Assembly (NCBI GenBank): GCA_014800845.1
Contig: JAAVFJ010000078.1
Location: forward strand, 1-62,931
Origin: Bacteroidales bacterium
Lineage (GTDB): Bacteria > Bacteroidota > Bacteroidia > Bacteroidales > Muribaculaceae
Reading direction: 5' to 3'
DNA: 62,931 bases
The position numbers and the translations under genes are program-made. The notes below the pieces were generated by a model. That model was not told the DNA's origin. It did not search any database and saw only the letters and a list, made by a program, of their open reading frames with translations. Positions 20,260-28,923 of this stretch are shown here, one piece after another (positions within the stretch are counted from its first letter, which is position 1; the number at the start of each line of letters is the position of its first letter).

Positions 20260-20805
20260 ATGAGTAGCATTAAGGAATATTTTGCTTCAGTAGGCAAGGG
20301 TGTTTCAAGCCTTGTCAAGGGCATGCAGGTTACCGGTAAGGAGCTTGTGACCCCGAAGATTACTGAGTGTTATCCTGAGAATCGCGACACTCTGCAGATT
20401 GCAGATCGTTTCCGCGCTGAGCTTACGCTTAAGTATGATGCCGAAGGCCGACACAAATGTATCGCCTGCGGTATCTGTCAGATGAATTGTCCTAACGGCA
20501 CAATTAAGCTGACCACCAAGATGGTGGAATTGCCTGACGGAAAGAAGAAGCGTAAACTTGACAAGTACATGTATGACCTCGGTTCATGCACTTTCTGCAT
20601 GCTTTGCGTGACTACATGTCCCCAGGATGCTCTTGAGTTCAGCAATGATTTTGAGCAGGCTGTATTCTCTCGTGACAGTCTGGTTAAGCAGCTTAATTAT
20701 AAGCCTGAAGTGGAAGATGCACCCAAGCCGGCTGCCGCTCCTGCCAAGCAGCCCGCTGCTAATGCTTCTCAAAATAACGAGGCTTCTAAAACCGAAACTA
20801 ATTAA
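20260..20805 (+). CDS. nuoI: NADH-quinone oxidoreductase subunit I
   Basis: A 181-residue ferredoxin-like subunit carrying two [4Fe-4S] clusters (N6a and N6b). Ligands are CIACGICQMNCP (Cys67, 70, 73, 77) and CTFCMLCVTTCP (Cys110, 113, 116, 120). The C-terminal 25 residues are a low-complexity Ala, Pro, Asn tail. In an enzyme without NuoEFG this subunit is the most exposed cluster carrier and a plausible electron entry site; that is inference. It restarts the nuo order directly after atpG. Confidence 0.96.
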   Translation: MSSIKEYFASVGKGVSSLVKGMQVTGKELVTPKITECYPENRDTLQIADRFRAELTLKYDAEGRHKCIACGICQMNCPNGTIKLTTKMVELPDGKKKRKLDKYMYDLGSCTFCMLCVTTCPQDALEFSNDFEQAVFSRDSLVKQLNYKPEVEDAPKPAAAPAKQPAANASQNNEASKTETN

Positions 20806-20814
20806 TCCGGTCAA

Positions 20815-21336
20815 ATGGAATCTATAGGAAATATCATTTTGTATTTCGTAGTGGCTCTGATCATTGCTGTGTTTTCAGTGATGACAGTCACCACCCGAAA
20901 GATATTGCGCGCCGCTACCTATCTGCTTTTCGTGCTATTGGGTACCGCCGTATTCTACTTCCAGCTTGGGTATGAATTCCTGGGAGCCGTTCAGATAGCA
21001 GTTTATGCCGGTGGCATACTGGTACTCTTTGTGTTCTCAATACTTCTTACTCAGCATCCTGCCGATCCCGCAGCTTACCTGCAGGCTCATCGCAAATTCA
21101 TAGGCGGAATTGCAGCTGTAAGTGCTGCTGCCCTCATGGCAGTTGCCCTCTTCACTTTCCCCCTGTGTGATGGCGTGACGCTCACAGAAGCTATCGGCGG
21201 TGATATCGATATGAAGGAAATCGGTCACTATCTTCTCAGCTCAGAGAAGTTTGGCTATCTGCTTCCTTTTGAGGCAATCAGTGTTCTGCTTCTCGCATGT
21301 ATAATCGGTGGTATCACTATCGCCCGCAAAAAATAA
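20815..21336 (+). CDS. nuoJ: NADH-quinone oxidoreductase subunit J
   Basis: A 173-residue membrane subunit with five helices; FLGAVQIAVYAGGILVLFVF (about 56-76) is the diagnostic third helix with the pi-bulge region of complex I. It lies 9 bp after nuoI and 9 bp before nuoK. Confidence 0.95.
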   Translation: MESIGNIILYFVVALIIAVFSVMTVTTRKILRAATYLLFVLLGTAVFYFQLGYEFLGAVQIAVYAGGILVLFVFSILLTQHPADPAAYLQAHRKFIGGIAAVSAAALMAVALFTFPLCDGVTLTEAIGGDIDMKEIGHYLLSSEKFGYLLPFEAISVLLLACIIGGITIARKK

Positions 21337-21345
21337 CAGGCCGTT

Positions 21346-21657
21346 ATGAAATTAGAAATCTTCATGTACTTGATACCGAGCCTCATCATGTTTGCGTGCG
21401 GTGTCTACGGTTTTATCACTCGTAAAAATCTCATAGCGATTCTCATTTCACTCGAATTGATGCTTAATTCAGTGGATCTGAATTTCGTAATCTTCAACCG
21501 CTTCCTTTTCCCCGGACAGCTTGAAGGTATGTTCTTCACTCTCTTTGCAATCGGTATCGCAGCAGCTGAAACTGCTCTCGCCATTGCAATCGTTATCAAC
21601 ATCTACCGTTCGCTCAAGAACATTGATGTGCGTCAAATTACCAAAATGAAATTCTAA
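21346..21657 (+). CDS. nuoK: NADH-quinone oxidoreductase subunit K
   Basis: A 103-residue three-helix subunit. The conserved membrane glutamates are visible in LISLELMLNSVDLNFV and in AAETALAIAIV. It lies 9 bp after nuoJ and 3 bp before nuoL. Confidence 0.95.
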   Translation: MKLEIFMYLIPSLIMFACGVYGFITRKNLIAILISLELMLNSVDLNFVIFNRFLFPGQLEGMFFTLFAIGIAAAETALAIAIVINIYRSLKNIDVRQITKMKF

Positions 21658-21660
21658 GAT

Positions 21661-23607
21661 ATGGATCTCACATTACCAATTTTAATCCTGGCGATTCCGA
21701 TTACGATGTTCCTTATCTTGGGACTTCTCGGAATGAAGATGAGCCACAAACTTGCCGGTATCCTCGGCATACTTGGTATGGGTACAACCATGGTGCTGGC
21801 CTATACTGTGGCTTTCCAATATTTCTTCAGTGGAGATGCCGCCTTTATCAACGCAGCCGGCGATAGACTTCAGTTCACAGTATTTGATGTGACTTGGCTT
21901 GATTGGCTCGTAGGTGGCGGTAAGCATCTCGTGGCAAAATTCGGCTTCCTGCTCGATCCTATTTGTGCCATGATGCTTGTGGTTATTACTACAATCTCAT
22001 TCTTTGTACACCTCTATTCATGGGGATATATGGAAGGGGAGAAGGGCTTCCAGCGTTTCTATGCTTTCCTTTCACTCTTCTCATTCTCTATGCTCGGTCT
22101 GGTAGTAGCCACCAACATTTTCCAGATGTATATCTTCTGGGAGCTCGTAGGTGTTTCATCTTACCTGCTCATCGGTTTCTATTACAAGACGCCTTCAGCA
22201 GTATCAGCATCAAAGAAAGCGTTTATCGTAACCCGCTTCGCCGACCTCGGCATGCTTATCGGTATTCTCGTGCTTTCTTACTACACTCCGACATTTAATT
22301 TCATAGAGCTCACATCGGCTCCTCAGGCAGTACTCGCCAGCACAGGCGGTGCCACCTTCCTTGGTGGTTCAGTTCTGACTTGGGCGCTCATCCTGATCTT
22401 CACCGGCGGTATGGGTAAGTCTGCTATGCTTCCCTTGCATATCTGGCTCCCCGACGCAATGGAGGGCCCGACTCCAGTATCTGCACTTATCCACGCAGCT
22501 ACAATGGTTGTGGCCGGTGTATATCTGGTTGCCCGTATGTTCCCTCTCTACCTGATGGAGACTCAAGCGCTCGATTTCATTACCTTTATCGGTGCTATCA
22601 CAGCTCTCTACGCTGCAGTTGTGGCTTGTACTCAGGTTGATATCAAACGTGTGTTGGCATTCTCAACAATCTCGCAGATTGCATTTATGATGGTGTCACT
22701 CGGTGTAGCTCGTCCGGAGATTCACGAAGGTCTCGGTTACATGGCTTCCATGTTCCACCTCTTCACTCACGCAATGTTTAAGGCTCTTTTGTTCCTCGGT
22801 GCAGGTGCTCTTATCCATGCTGTTCACTCCAATGACTACACAGCCATGGGCGGTCTTCGCAAGTACATGCCCATCACTCACTGGACATTCCTCATCGGCT
22901 GTCTTGCCATTGCCGGTATCTATCCTTTCTCTGGCTTCTTCTCTAAAGATGAAATGCTTTCAGCCATGTATGGTTACAGCACCTTTTGGGGTGTATGGAT
23001 GACCTTCGTAGCCGGCCTGACAGCTTTCTATATGTTCCGTCTTTATTACCTCATTTTCTGGTGGGAGGATAATCCTCACTACAAGCATCACACTCCCCAT
23101 GATGCGCCCTGGCAGATGTCACTTCCGCTGATTATTCTTGCTATAGTGAGCTGTGTTGCCGGCTTTATTCCTTTCGGCAAGCTCGTGACATGGAACGGTG
23201 AACCTTATGAGATACACATCGAGTGGGTTAAGGTAGCAATTCCCTCACTTTGCACTGCTGTAGTAGCAATTGCTCTTGCCACTAAGATGTACATTAAGAA
23301 AAATAGTCTTCCTGATAAAGTGGCTGCTATCTGGCCCGGTCTCTGGACTGCCGCGCATCACCGCTTCTACTGGGATGAGATTTATATGTTCATCACTCAT
23401 AAGATTATTTTCAACGGTATCTGTGCTTCAATTGCTTGGTTTGACCGCCATATCATCGACGGAACCATGGATGCGTTTGCCAAGGTTACCCAAAAATCAT
23501 CTTATGCAATCCGCGGCATGCAGAGCGGTAGTATTCAGACCTACGTATGGTGGTATCTTATGGGAGCCGTTGCTCTTGCAGCCATCACTTGCTGGGCTAT
23601 CCTCTAA
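21661..23607 (+). CDS. nuoL: NADH-quinone oxidoreductase subunit L
   Basis: The 648-residue distal antiporter-like proton-pumping subunit. The core block is intact: GKSAMLPLHIWLPDAMEGPTPVSALIHAATMV (GKSAMLPLHIWLPDAMEGPT, then ALIHAATMV), with the channel lysine and histidine residues. Its C-terminal extension beyond residue 530 holds the lateral helix that links the pumps. Confidence 0.97.
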   Translation: MDLTLPILILAIPITMFLILGLLGMKMSHKLAGILGILGMGTTMVLAYTVAFQYFFSGDAAFINAAGDRLQFTVFDVTWLDWLVGGGKHLVAKFGFLLDPICAMMLVVITTISFFVHLYSWGYMEGEKGFQRFYAFLSLFSFSMLGLVVATNIFQMYIFWELVGVSSYLLIGFYYKTPSAVSASKKAFIVTRFADLGMLIGILVLSYYTPTFNFIELTSAPQAVLASTGGATFLGGSVLTWALILIFTGGMGKSAMLPLHIWLPDAMEGPTPVSALIHAATMVVAGVYLVARMFPLYLMETQALDFITFIGAITALYAAVVACTQVDIKRVLAFSTISQIAFMMVSLGVARPEIHEGLGYMASMFHLFTHAMFKALLFLGAGALIHAVHSNDYTAMGGLRKYMPITHWTFLIGCLAIAGIYPFSGFFSKDEMLSAMYGYSTFWGVWMTFVAGLTAFYMFRLYYLIFWWEDNPHYKHHTPHDAPWQMSLPLIILAIVSCVAGFIPFGKLVTWNGEPYEIHIEWVKVAIPSLCTAVVAIALATKMYIKKNSLPDKVAAIWPGLWTAAHHRFYWDEIYMFITHKIIFNGICASIAWFDRHIIDGTMDAFAKVTQKSSYAIRGMQSGSIQTYVWWYLMGAVALAAITCWAIL

Positions 23608-23646
23608 AAGATAACTGACACAACCAATATATCGACATTTCACATT

Positions 23647-25164
23647 ATGATACTTCAGAATATACTAATTTGGTTCGTGATTATCCCGATCATCATGCTT
23701 GCCGGCTTGGCTCTGAGCAAGAAGATGTCGCAGATACGCACAGTGATGGTAGTGTGCTCACTCGCTCTTTGCGGTCTGGCAACTTGGCTTTGCATAGACT
23801 TCCTTGACCAGAGAGCAGCCGGTAACACCGCAGAGATGCTCTACTGCGGCGACTGGATGTGGTATGCTCCCCTTAATATAAAGCTCAGTGTGGGCGTTGA
23901 CGGTATCTCAGTACTGATGCTCATGCTTAGTGCCGTGATCGTATTCGCAGGCACAATAGCTTCTTGGAAAATTTCTCCGCTGCCTCGCAACTTCTTCCTC
24001 TGGTTCGCACTTCTGTCAATGGGTGTGTTCGGCTTCTTCATCACCATAGACATCTTCACAATGTTCATGTTCTATGAGGTTGCGCTGATTCCGATGTACC
24101 TGCTGATTGGTGTGTGGGGCACAGGCCGCAAAGAGTATTCAGCTATGAAGCTCACCCTGATGCTTATGGGTGGCTCCGCATTCCTCATGCTCGGTCTGCT
24201 TGGCATCTACTGGCACTCAGGTCCCGGCGCTGACGGTGCAGCTCACACTTGGAACATTCTTGAGATTGCCCACAACGGCAATATTGAAAAAGGCTGGCAG
24301 TACTTCCTGTTCCCCATGACATTCGTAGGCTTTGGTGTGCTGGGCGCTATGTTCCCCTTCCACACTTGGAGTCCCGACGGTCACGCTTGTGCACCGACCG
24401 CTGTGTCAATGCTTCACGCAGGCGTACTGATGAAGCTCGGTGGCTACGGTTGCTTCCGAATAGCTATTTACCTGCTTCCGCAGGCTGCCAATGATCTGGC
24501 CTGGATATTCATCATCCTCACTGGTATAAGCATCGTTTACGGTGCATTCTCAGCATGCGTGCAGACAGACCTTAAATACATCAACGCATACTCCTCCGTG
24601 TCTCACTGCGGCATGGTGCTCTTCGCAATTCTGATGCTTAACACCACAGCAATGACCGGTGCTATTATGCAGATGCTTTCTCACGGTCTGATGACAGCCC
24701 TCTTCTTCGCATTGATAGGTATGATTTACGGTCGTACTCACACACGCGACATCCGCAAGATGGGCGGCCTTATGCAGATCATGCCTTATCTGGGTGTTTG
24801 CTACATGATTGCCGGTTTCGCCTCACTGGGTCTTCCCGGTCTCTCAGGTTTCGTAGCAGAAATGACCATCTTCTTCGGTTCATTCCAGGATGCTGACCTC
24901 TTCCACCGTATCTTTGTGATAGCAGCTACTTGCTCAATCGTTATCACTGCAGTCTACATTCTGCGTGTTGTGGGCAAGCTTCTCCTTGGCCCTGTGCACG
25001 ACGAACACCACCGTCAGCTCACAGACGCTTCCTGGTATGAGCGCCTCTCAACAGTAACTCTGATTGTCTGCATCGCAGCTATCGGCTGTTTCCCCAATTG
25101 GATTAACGAAACTATTCAGCATAGCTTCTTCCCTATAATCGAGAACCTTAAAGCGGCAATTTAA
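23647..25164 (+). CDS. nuoM: NADH-quinone oxidoreductase subunit M
   Basis: A 505-residue antiporter-like proton-pumping subunit with about 14 helices. MFPFHTWSPDGHACAPTAVS and MLHAGVLMKLGGYG are the central NuoM signature, and FYEVALIPMYLLIG contains the pumping glutamate. It follows nuoL by 39 bp. Confidence 0.97.
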   Translation: MILQNILIWFVIIPIIMLAGLALSKKMSQIRTVMVVCSLALCGLATWLCIDFLDQRAAGNTAEMLYCGDWMWYAPLNIKLSVGVDGISVLMLMLSAVIVFAGTIASWKISPLPRNFFLWFALLSMGVFGFFITIDIFTMFMFYEVALIPMYLLIGVWGTGRKEYSAMKLTLMLMGGSAFLMLGLLGIYWHSGPGADGAAHTWNILEIAHNGNIEKGWQYFLFPMTFVGFGVLGAMFPFHTWSPDGHACAPTAVSMLHAGVLMKLGGYGCFRIAIYLLPQAANDLAWIFIILTGISIVYGAFSACVQTDLKYINAYSSVSHCGMVLFAILMLNTTAMTGAIMQMLSHGLMTALFFALIGMIYGRTHTRDIRKMGGLMQIMPYLGVCYMIAGFASLGLPGLSGFVAEMTIFFGSFQDADLFHRIFVIAATCSIVITAVYILRVVGKLLLGPVHDEHHRQLTDASWYERLSTVTLIVCIAAIGCFPNWINETIQHSFFPIIENLKAAI

Positions 25165-25202
25165 AAGCCGAATGTATTGAAACAATAGTAACCTACTATC
25201 AA

Positions 25203-26678
25203 ATGAACTACGCACAATTTTTAACGATGCAACAGGAGCTTGGCGTGCTGGCCGTGTTCTTGATTGTGTTCCTGTTCGATACGTTCTGCGGCAAAAATTA
25301 CCGTAGCGCAGTAACACCGCTTGCCATAGTGTGCTTTGCAGCAGTTACCGTCTACGGCTTCTTCTGCTGCGGCACAGGCGAGGCATTCGGCGGCATGTAT
25401 GTGACCTCACCCGTAATCTGCGCAATCAAATCGATTCTTAACCTTGGCGCACTCATAGTGCTGATTCAGGCAATTCCCTGGATTAATTCTGAAGAGGGCG
25501 CAGTAAGAAGAGGTGAATTCTTCGAATTGATTTTCGTAACACTCTTCGGCATGTACCTTATGATCTCTGCCCGCCACTTCTTGCTGTTCATCATAGGTCT
25601 GGAAAGCGCATCGCTTCCCCTGGCTGCCATGGTGGCATTCAACAAGAATAAGTATGAGAGCCACGAGGCCGCAGTGAAATATATGTTTACTGCAATCTTC
25701 TCATCGGCAATTCTCATGATGGGCCTTTCATTTGTGTATGCACTCTCCAACGGATCGCTTTACTTCGCAGACCTCGCGGAAACAGTAGCTCTTGGCGGCA
25801 ACTCAGTACTGCTGATCACAGCCATCGCCTTTGTAATTGCCGGCTTCGGCTTCAAGCTCTCACTTGTACCCTTCCACCTTTGGACAGCAGATACCTATCA
25901 GGGTGCTCCCACAACAGTAACCTCTTATCTCTCAGTAATCTCCAAGGGTTCAGCAGCATTTGCTTTCCTTGTAGTGCTGGTGCAGGTATTCGGAACCGTT
26001 TACTCAGACATCTGGGAGTGGATGATGTATGCCCTGATTATTGCTACAATTACTGTCGGTAACTTGTTTGCAATGCGTCAGCGCGAGATGAAGCGCTTCA
26101 TGGCTTTCTCATCAGTATCTCAGGCTGGTTACATCATGCTTGGCATCATCGCAGCAAACGTGCTCGGTATGGCTTCAATGCTTTTCTACATTCTGGTTTA
26201 CGTATTCAGCAATCTCGGTGTATTTGGCGTAATTCAAGCCATTGAGAACAAGACCGGCTACACCAATATGAATGACTACAAGGGACTTCATAAGACTAAC
26301 CCCTGGTTGTCATTTGCTATGACCCTTGCAGTCTTCTCACTCGCCGGTATACCTCCCTTTGCAGGCTTCTTCTCAAAGATACTCATCTTTACAGCAGCTA
26401 CTGAGAGCGGAAGCGTAGCACTCTATGTACTTGTGCTGATCGCGCTGATCAACACTATCATCTCGCTCTACTACTATCTGTTGGTAGTAAAAGCAATGTG
26501 GATTAGTGGTGACGAGCCTGTAATTCCCACATTCAAGAGCGCAGGTAGCGAACGGTTTGGTCTTTGGATATGCTGCGCTGGCATCATCTTCCTCGGTCTG
26601 ATCAGCTGCATCTACGGTTGGCTCTACTGCGTGAGCAACACAGCAGCAGTAGAAGGCTTCTTCAAGATGCTCAGCTAA
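25203..26678 (+). CDS. nuoN: NADH-quinone oxidoreductase subunit N
   Basis: A 491-residue antiporter-like subunit and the last gene of the energy operon. LSLVPFHLWTADTYQGAPT and GIPPFAGFFSKI are the family signatures. It ends 28 bp before a strong hairpin terminator. No nuoE, nuoF or nuoG occurs in the window, so the encoded complex is an 11-subunit form with ten genes. Confidence 0.97.
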   Translation: MNYAQFLTMQQELGVLAVFLIVFLFDTFCGKNYRSAVTPLAIVCFAAVTVYGFFCCGTGEAFGGMYVTSPVICAIKSILNLGALIVLIQAIPWINSEEGAVRRGEFFELIFVTLFGMYLMISARHFLLFIIGLESASLPLAAMVAFNKNKYESHEAAVKYMFTAIFSSAILMMGLSFVYALSNGSLYFADLAETVALGGNSVLLITAIAFVIAGFGFKLSLVPFHLWTADTYQGAPTTVTSYLSVISKGSAAFAFLVVLVQVFGTVYSDIWEWMMYALIIATITVGNLFAMRQREMKRFMAFSSVSQAGYIMLGIIAANVLGMASMLFYILVYVFSNLGVFGVIQAIENKTGYTNMNDYKGLHKTNPWLSFAMTLAVFSLAGIPPFAGFFSKILIFTAATESGSVALYVLVLIALINTIISLYYYLLVVKAMWISGDEPVIPTFKSAGSERFGLWICCAGIIFLGLISCIYGWLYCVSNTAAVEGFFKMLS

Positions 26679-26705
26679 TAAATGGCAATTCAGATAATTT
26701 AATAT

Positions 26706-26744
26706 GGCAGCACTGCATGTTTCGTAGTGCTGTCTTAATTTTTA
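26706..26744 (+). terminator. terminator of the nuo/atp operon
   Basis: GGCAGCACT (26706-26714) pairs with AGTGCTGTC (26726-26734), 9 bp with one G-U pair and an 11-nt loop, followed by TTAATTTTTA. Confidence 0.8.
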
Positions 26745-26749
26745 CTATT

Positions 26750-28078
26750 ATGAACAAATTGTTTTCGGTATTAGTGTGTTTAACGTTCGGGGCTCTAATG
26801 TTTAAGGCTCAAGGATATATAAATGAAGACTTTAATAGTTTTGCATTAGGAGAGCCTTTCTCAACTAACGAGACTGTATCGGAAGACGTGAAGATTTATC
26901 ATTTAACTATTAATGACAAGCTTGCGAATATAGAGTTGAGAGGAGCAAATGACAATTGCTTAAGTATTTTGAAGAAAAATACGTACATAATTGTTGAACT
27001 TTCAGAAGGCCTTTTTGAATTCGATGTCTGTTTAGGCGTAAAGGCTACTTTTAGTGTGTATAGGATGCCTGATGGAATTGATAATCTACAATTATTAGAG
27101 AAAATAGAGAGGTCCTATCCTGCGGTTGTCTCTAATGATTGGAATACAGTCGGATATACAATTACTACAAAAGGAACATACGCCATTAAATACGAAGGTG
27201 ATTCTGGTATAAAATTTTGCTTAGATAATTTAAGAAATATAGTATCTGAATCCGAGACGAATAAAACTGTCTTGGTATATGTAAACTCTGAGATAAATGT
27301 TCCGATTAGCGGATTAAATATTAGTGTAGGTAATGAAGTACTTACTGAAGTTGCTAACGGAAAATACTTCTTAAATATTTCTACGGAAAATTTCAACGAT
27401 GAATTATATTCTGCGCTTAGGATAGAGGCTGATGGATATAAGATTTTTGGTGATACTAATGTTGCTTTAGGTGATGATGAGACCGTGGTTAGCTTGCTGG
27501 CCGTAAAAGAGAAGTCTTATACTGTTAGTGGCACAGTTATTAACGAATGGCAATCAATGGTTGAGGGTCTTACAGTAGAATTGTTATACGAAGGAACGCT
27601 TGTTGACGACGCTGTTTTGACTGATGAAAATGGCGAATTTGAGCTCCATTACACACCGGTTCATTTTACCCCTAAATATGTCAGCGAATTTTCTGATGCA
27701 GAAGAAGAGCCGGAAGCCGGCACGGTTAAAATGTATGCCTATGCTGAAGCTGACGACGATAAGCACGAAGGCTATCAGCTAAGACTTACACACGGCGATA
27801 TTTACCGGCCCCAACTGATTGATATAGCCGCTCCGGTAGCGGGAGAAACAGAGTCAAAATTAGACGATGCAATTAAAATGGAAAGTTGGACCATAACCAC
27901 AGTTAAGTCCACCGACGTTATAAATGTGACTATTAATGGCCGACCCTATCACGTCCCCGAAGCCGTTTTCATCGTAAACGCCCAAGGAATAATAGTTGCA
28001 AAGATAGTCCCCAACGCCGAAATAACTTTAAGCCCCGGCCTCTATTTAGCCGCTGGTAAAAAGCTAATAGTCCGTTAA
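26750..28078 (+). CDS. secreted protein with carboxypeptidase-regulatory-like domain
   Basis: The ATG at 26750 gives 442 residues with a signal peptide (MNKLFSVLVCLTFGALMFKAQG). An earlier in-frame start at 26564 would run through nuoN and the terminator and is rejected. Residues 20-150 look like a beta-rich binding domain. A segment near residues 255-330 (SYTVSGTVINEW, then LTDENGEFELHY) resembles a carboxypeptidase-regulatory-like fold. The C-terminus (SPGLYLAAGKKLIVR) is reminiscent of short sorting or anchoring tails of Bacteroidota secreted proteins, but this is uncertain. The gene is visibly AT-richer than the operon before it and has no clear promoter after the terminator. Function unknown. 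Confidence 0.75.
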   Translation: MNKLFSVLVCLTFGALMFKAQGYINEDFNSFALGEPFSTNETVSEDVKIYHLTINDKLANIELRGANDNCLSILKKNTYIIVELSEGLFEFDVCLGVKATFSVYRMPDGIDNLQLLEKIERSYPAVVSNDWNTVGYTITTKGTYAIKYEGDSGIKFCLDNLRNIVSESETNKTVLVYVNSEINVPISGLNISVGNEVLTEVANGKYFLNISTENFNDELYSALRIEADGYKIFGDTNVALGDDETVVSLLAVKEKSYTVSGTVINEWQSMVEGLTVELLYEGTLVDDAVLTDENGEFELHYTPVHFTPKYVSEFSDAEEEPEAGTVKMYAYAEADDDKHEGYQLRLTHGDIYRPQLIDIAAPVAGETESKLDDAIKMESWTITTVKSTDVINVTINGRPYHVPEAVFIVNAQGIIVAKIVPNAEITLSPGLYLAAGKKLIVR

Positions 28079-28505
28079 TCCCCGGCAAAGAAAGAGCACC
28101 CCGAGGTATCCCTTTCTTTGTCAAATATCGTTGGAAGATAGAAACTTTATGATTTAAAAGATGCACTCATAATTTAAGCATAAATGGATAAGACACACAT
28201 TGCACAGATTGGTTGTGCGATGTGTGTTTGTGTTATAAGCCGACTTTTTAGAGTACAAGTCAGAATATCAGCAAGCACTCTTAAAATATTGAAGAGATTT
28301 TATCTAAGATGGACTCGGTAGGAGAGGAAGGTCTATATCGTGATAATGGGTTTTCAAGTTTAAAGTGTCGCAACTCAAATATAGCTAATTTCTTGCGGGA
28401 TACGCTGTATATTTGTGTATTACAAGACTTTTTAAGTTTTTGAAATAAGTTTAAATAACTTCACTATATAAATTCATTTTAGAGAAATTGTGCGCCTTAA
28501 CTTGG
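28079..28505 (+). other. AT-rich intergenic region with two hairpins
   Basis: No gene is visible. It holds an inverted repeat CAAAGAAAG/CTTTCTTTG (28086-28094 and 28112-28120), which may end the preceding transcript, and the strong hairpin at 28191-28229. The rest is unassigned. Confidence 0.6.
28191..28229 (+). other. strong stem-loop, possible terminator or small RNA
   Basis: A 16-bp stem (28191-28206 against 28214-28229) with only G-U irregularities and a 7-nt loop GATTGGT. It lies 113 bp after the secreted-protein stop. Only three further T or G bases follow, so a classical terminator is not certain. Confidence 0.5.
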
Positions 28506-28536
28506 TTGGGGGTTTCGGGAGGATTTTGTAACTTTG
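28506..28536 (+). promoter_or_regulatory. promoter for small membrane protein
   Basis: TTG at 28506-28508 and TAACTTTG at 28529-28536 with 20 bp between them. It sets the start of the following gene at 28558, because any earlier start lies inside the promoter. Confidence 0.75.
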
Positions 28537-28557
28537 TGGAGAAATTTTGGTTTGGAT

Positions 28558-28755
28558 ATGAAGGCTCGATTCTTTTTGACTATTTTGGTTATTTGTATTT
28601 TCTTTCCTATGATTGCTAATCCGGTTAATAAGCGGGTTGAAAAGCGGATCGCTAATAGGATGGTGCGCTATGTCGTGCAGCTGCTTATTGACGCTGCTAT
28701 CTTGATATGTCTTTGTGGTCTGTCTTCTTTGTTTAGCTTCAATTTGTATCGGTAG
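28558..28755 (+). CDS. small two-helix membrane protein
   Basis: A 65-residue protein beginning MKARFFLTILVICIFF. Two hydrophobic helices (about 4-23 and 42-61) flank a strongly basic loop (NKRVEKRIANRMVR). I do not recognise a family. A consensus promoter 21 bp upstream and the hydrophobic, charged pattern support a real gene. The basic loop suggests membrane-surface or nucleic-acid contact, but this is only inference. Confidence 0.6.
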   Translation: MKARFFLTILVICIFFPMIANPVNKRVEKRIANRMVRYVVQLLIDAAILICLCGLSSLFSFNLYR

Positions 28756-28859
28756 TCTTACATGATTCCTATAATTAGTCAAGTAGAGGGTGTGCAGATT
28801 TGGAGTTGCATTTGCTGTTCATTTTTTGCTGTGGAGAGATAGGGATATTGGGATAAAAC

Positions 28860-28897
28860 TTAAGCACCTCTGCTTCGGTGGTAGCAGGGGTGCTTAA
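28860..28897 (-). terminator. terminator of the pepD-muramidase-pepD operon
   Basis: A 14-bp stem (28860-28873 with 28884-28897, one G-U pair) with a 10-nt loop. On the minus strand it is followed by GTTTTAT. It begins 26 bp after the pepD stop. Confidence 0.75.
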
Positions 28898-28923
28898 TTG
28901 TTGGTGGTTATGGAGCAGGCGGC

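Noticed and set aside
26564-26749. An N-terminal extension of the secreted protein starting inside nuoN.
   Set aside because: It would overlap nuoN in another frame and cross the operon terminator; the internal ATG at 26750 begins a signal peptide.
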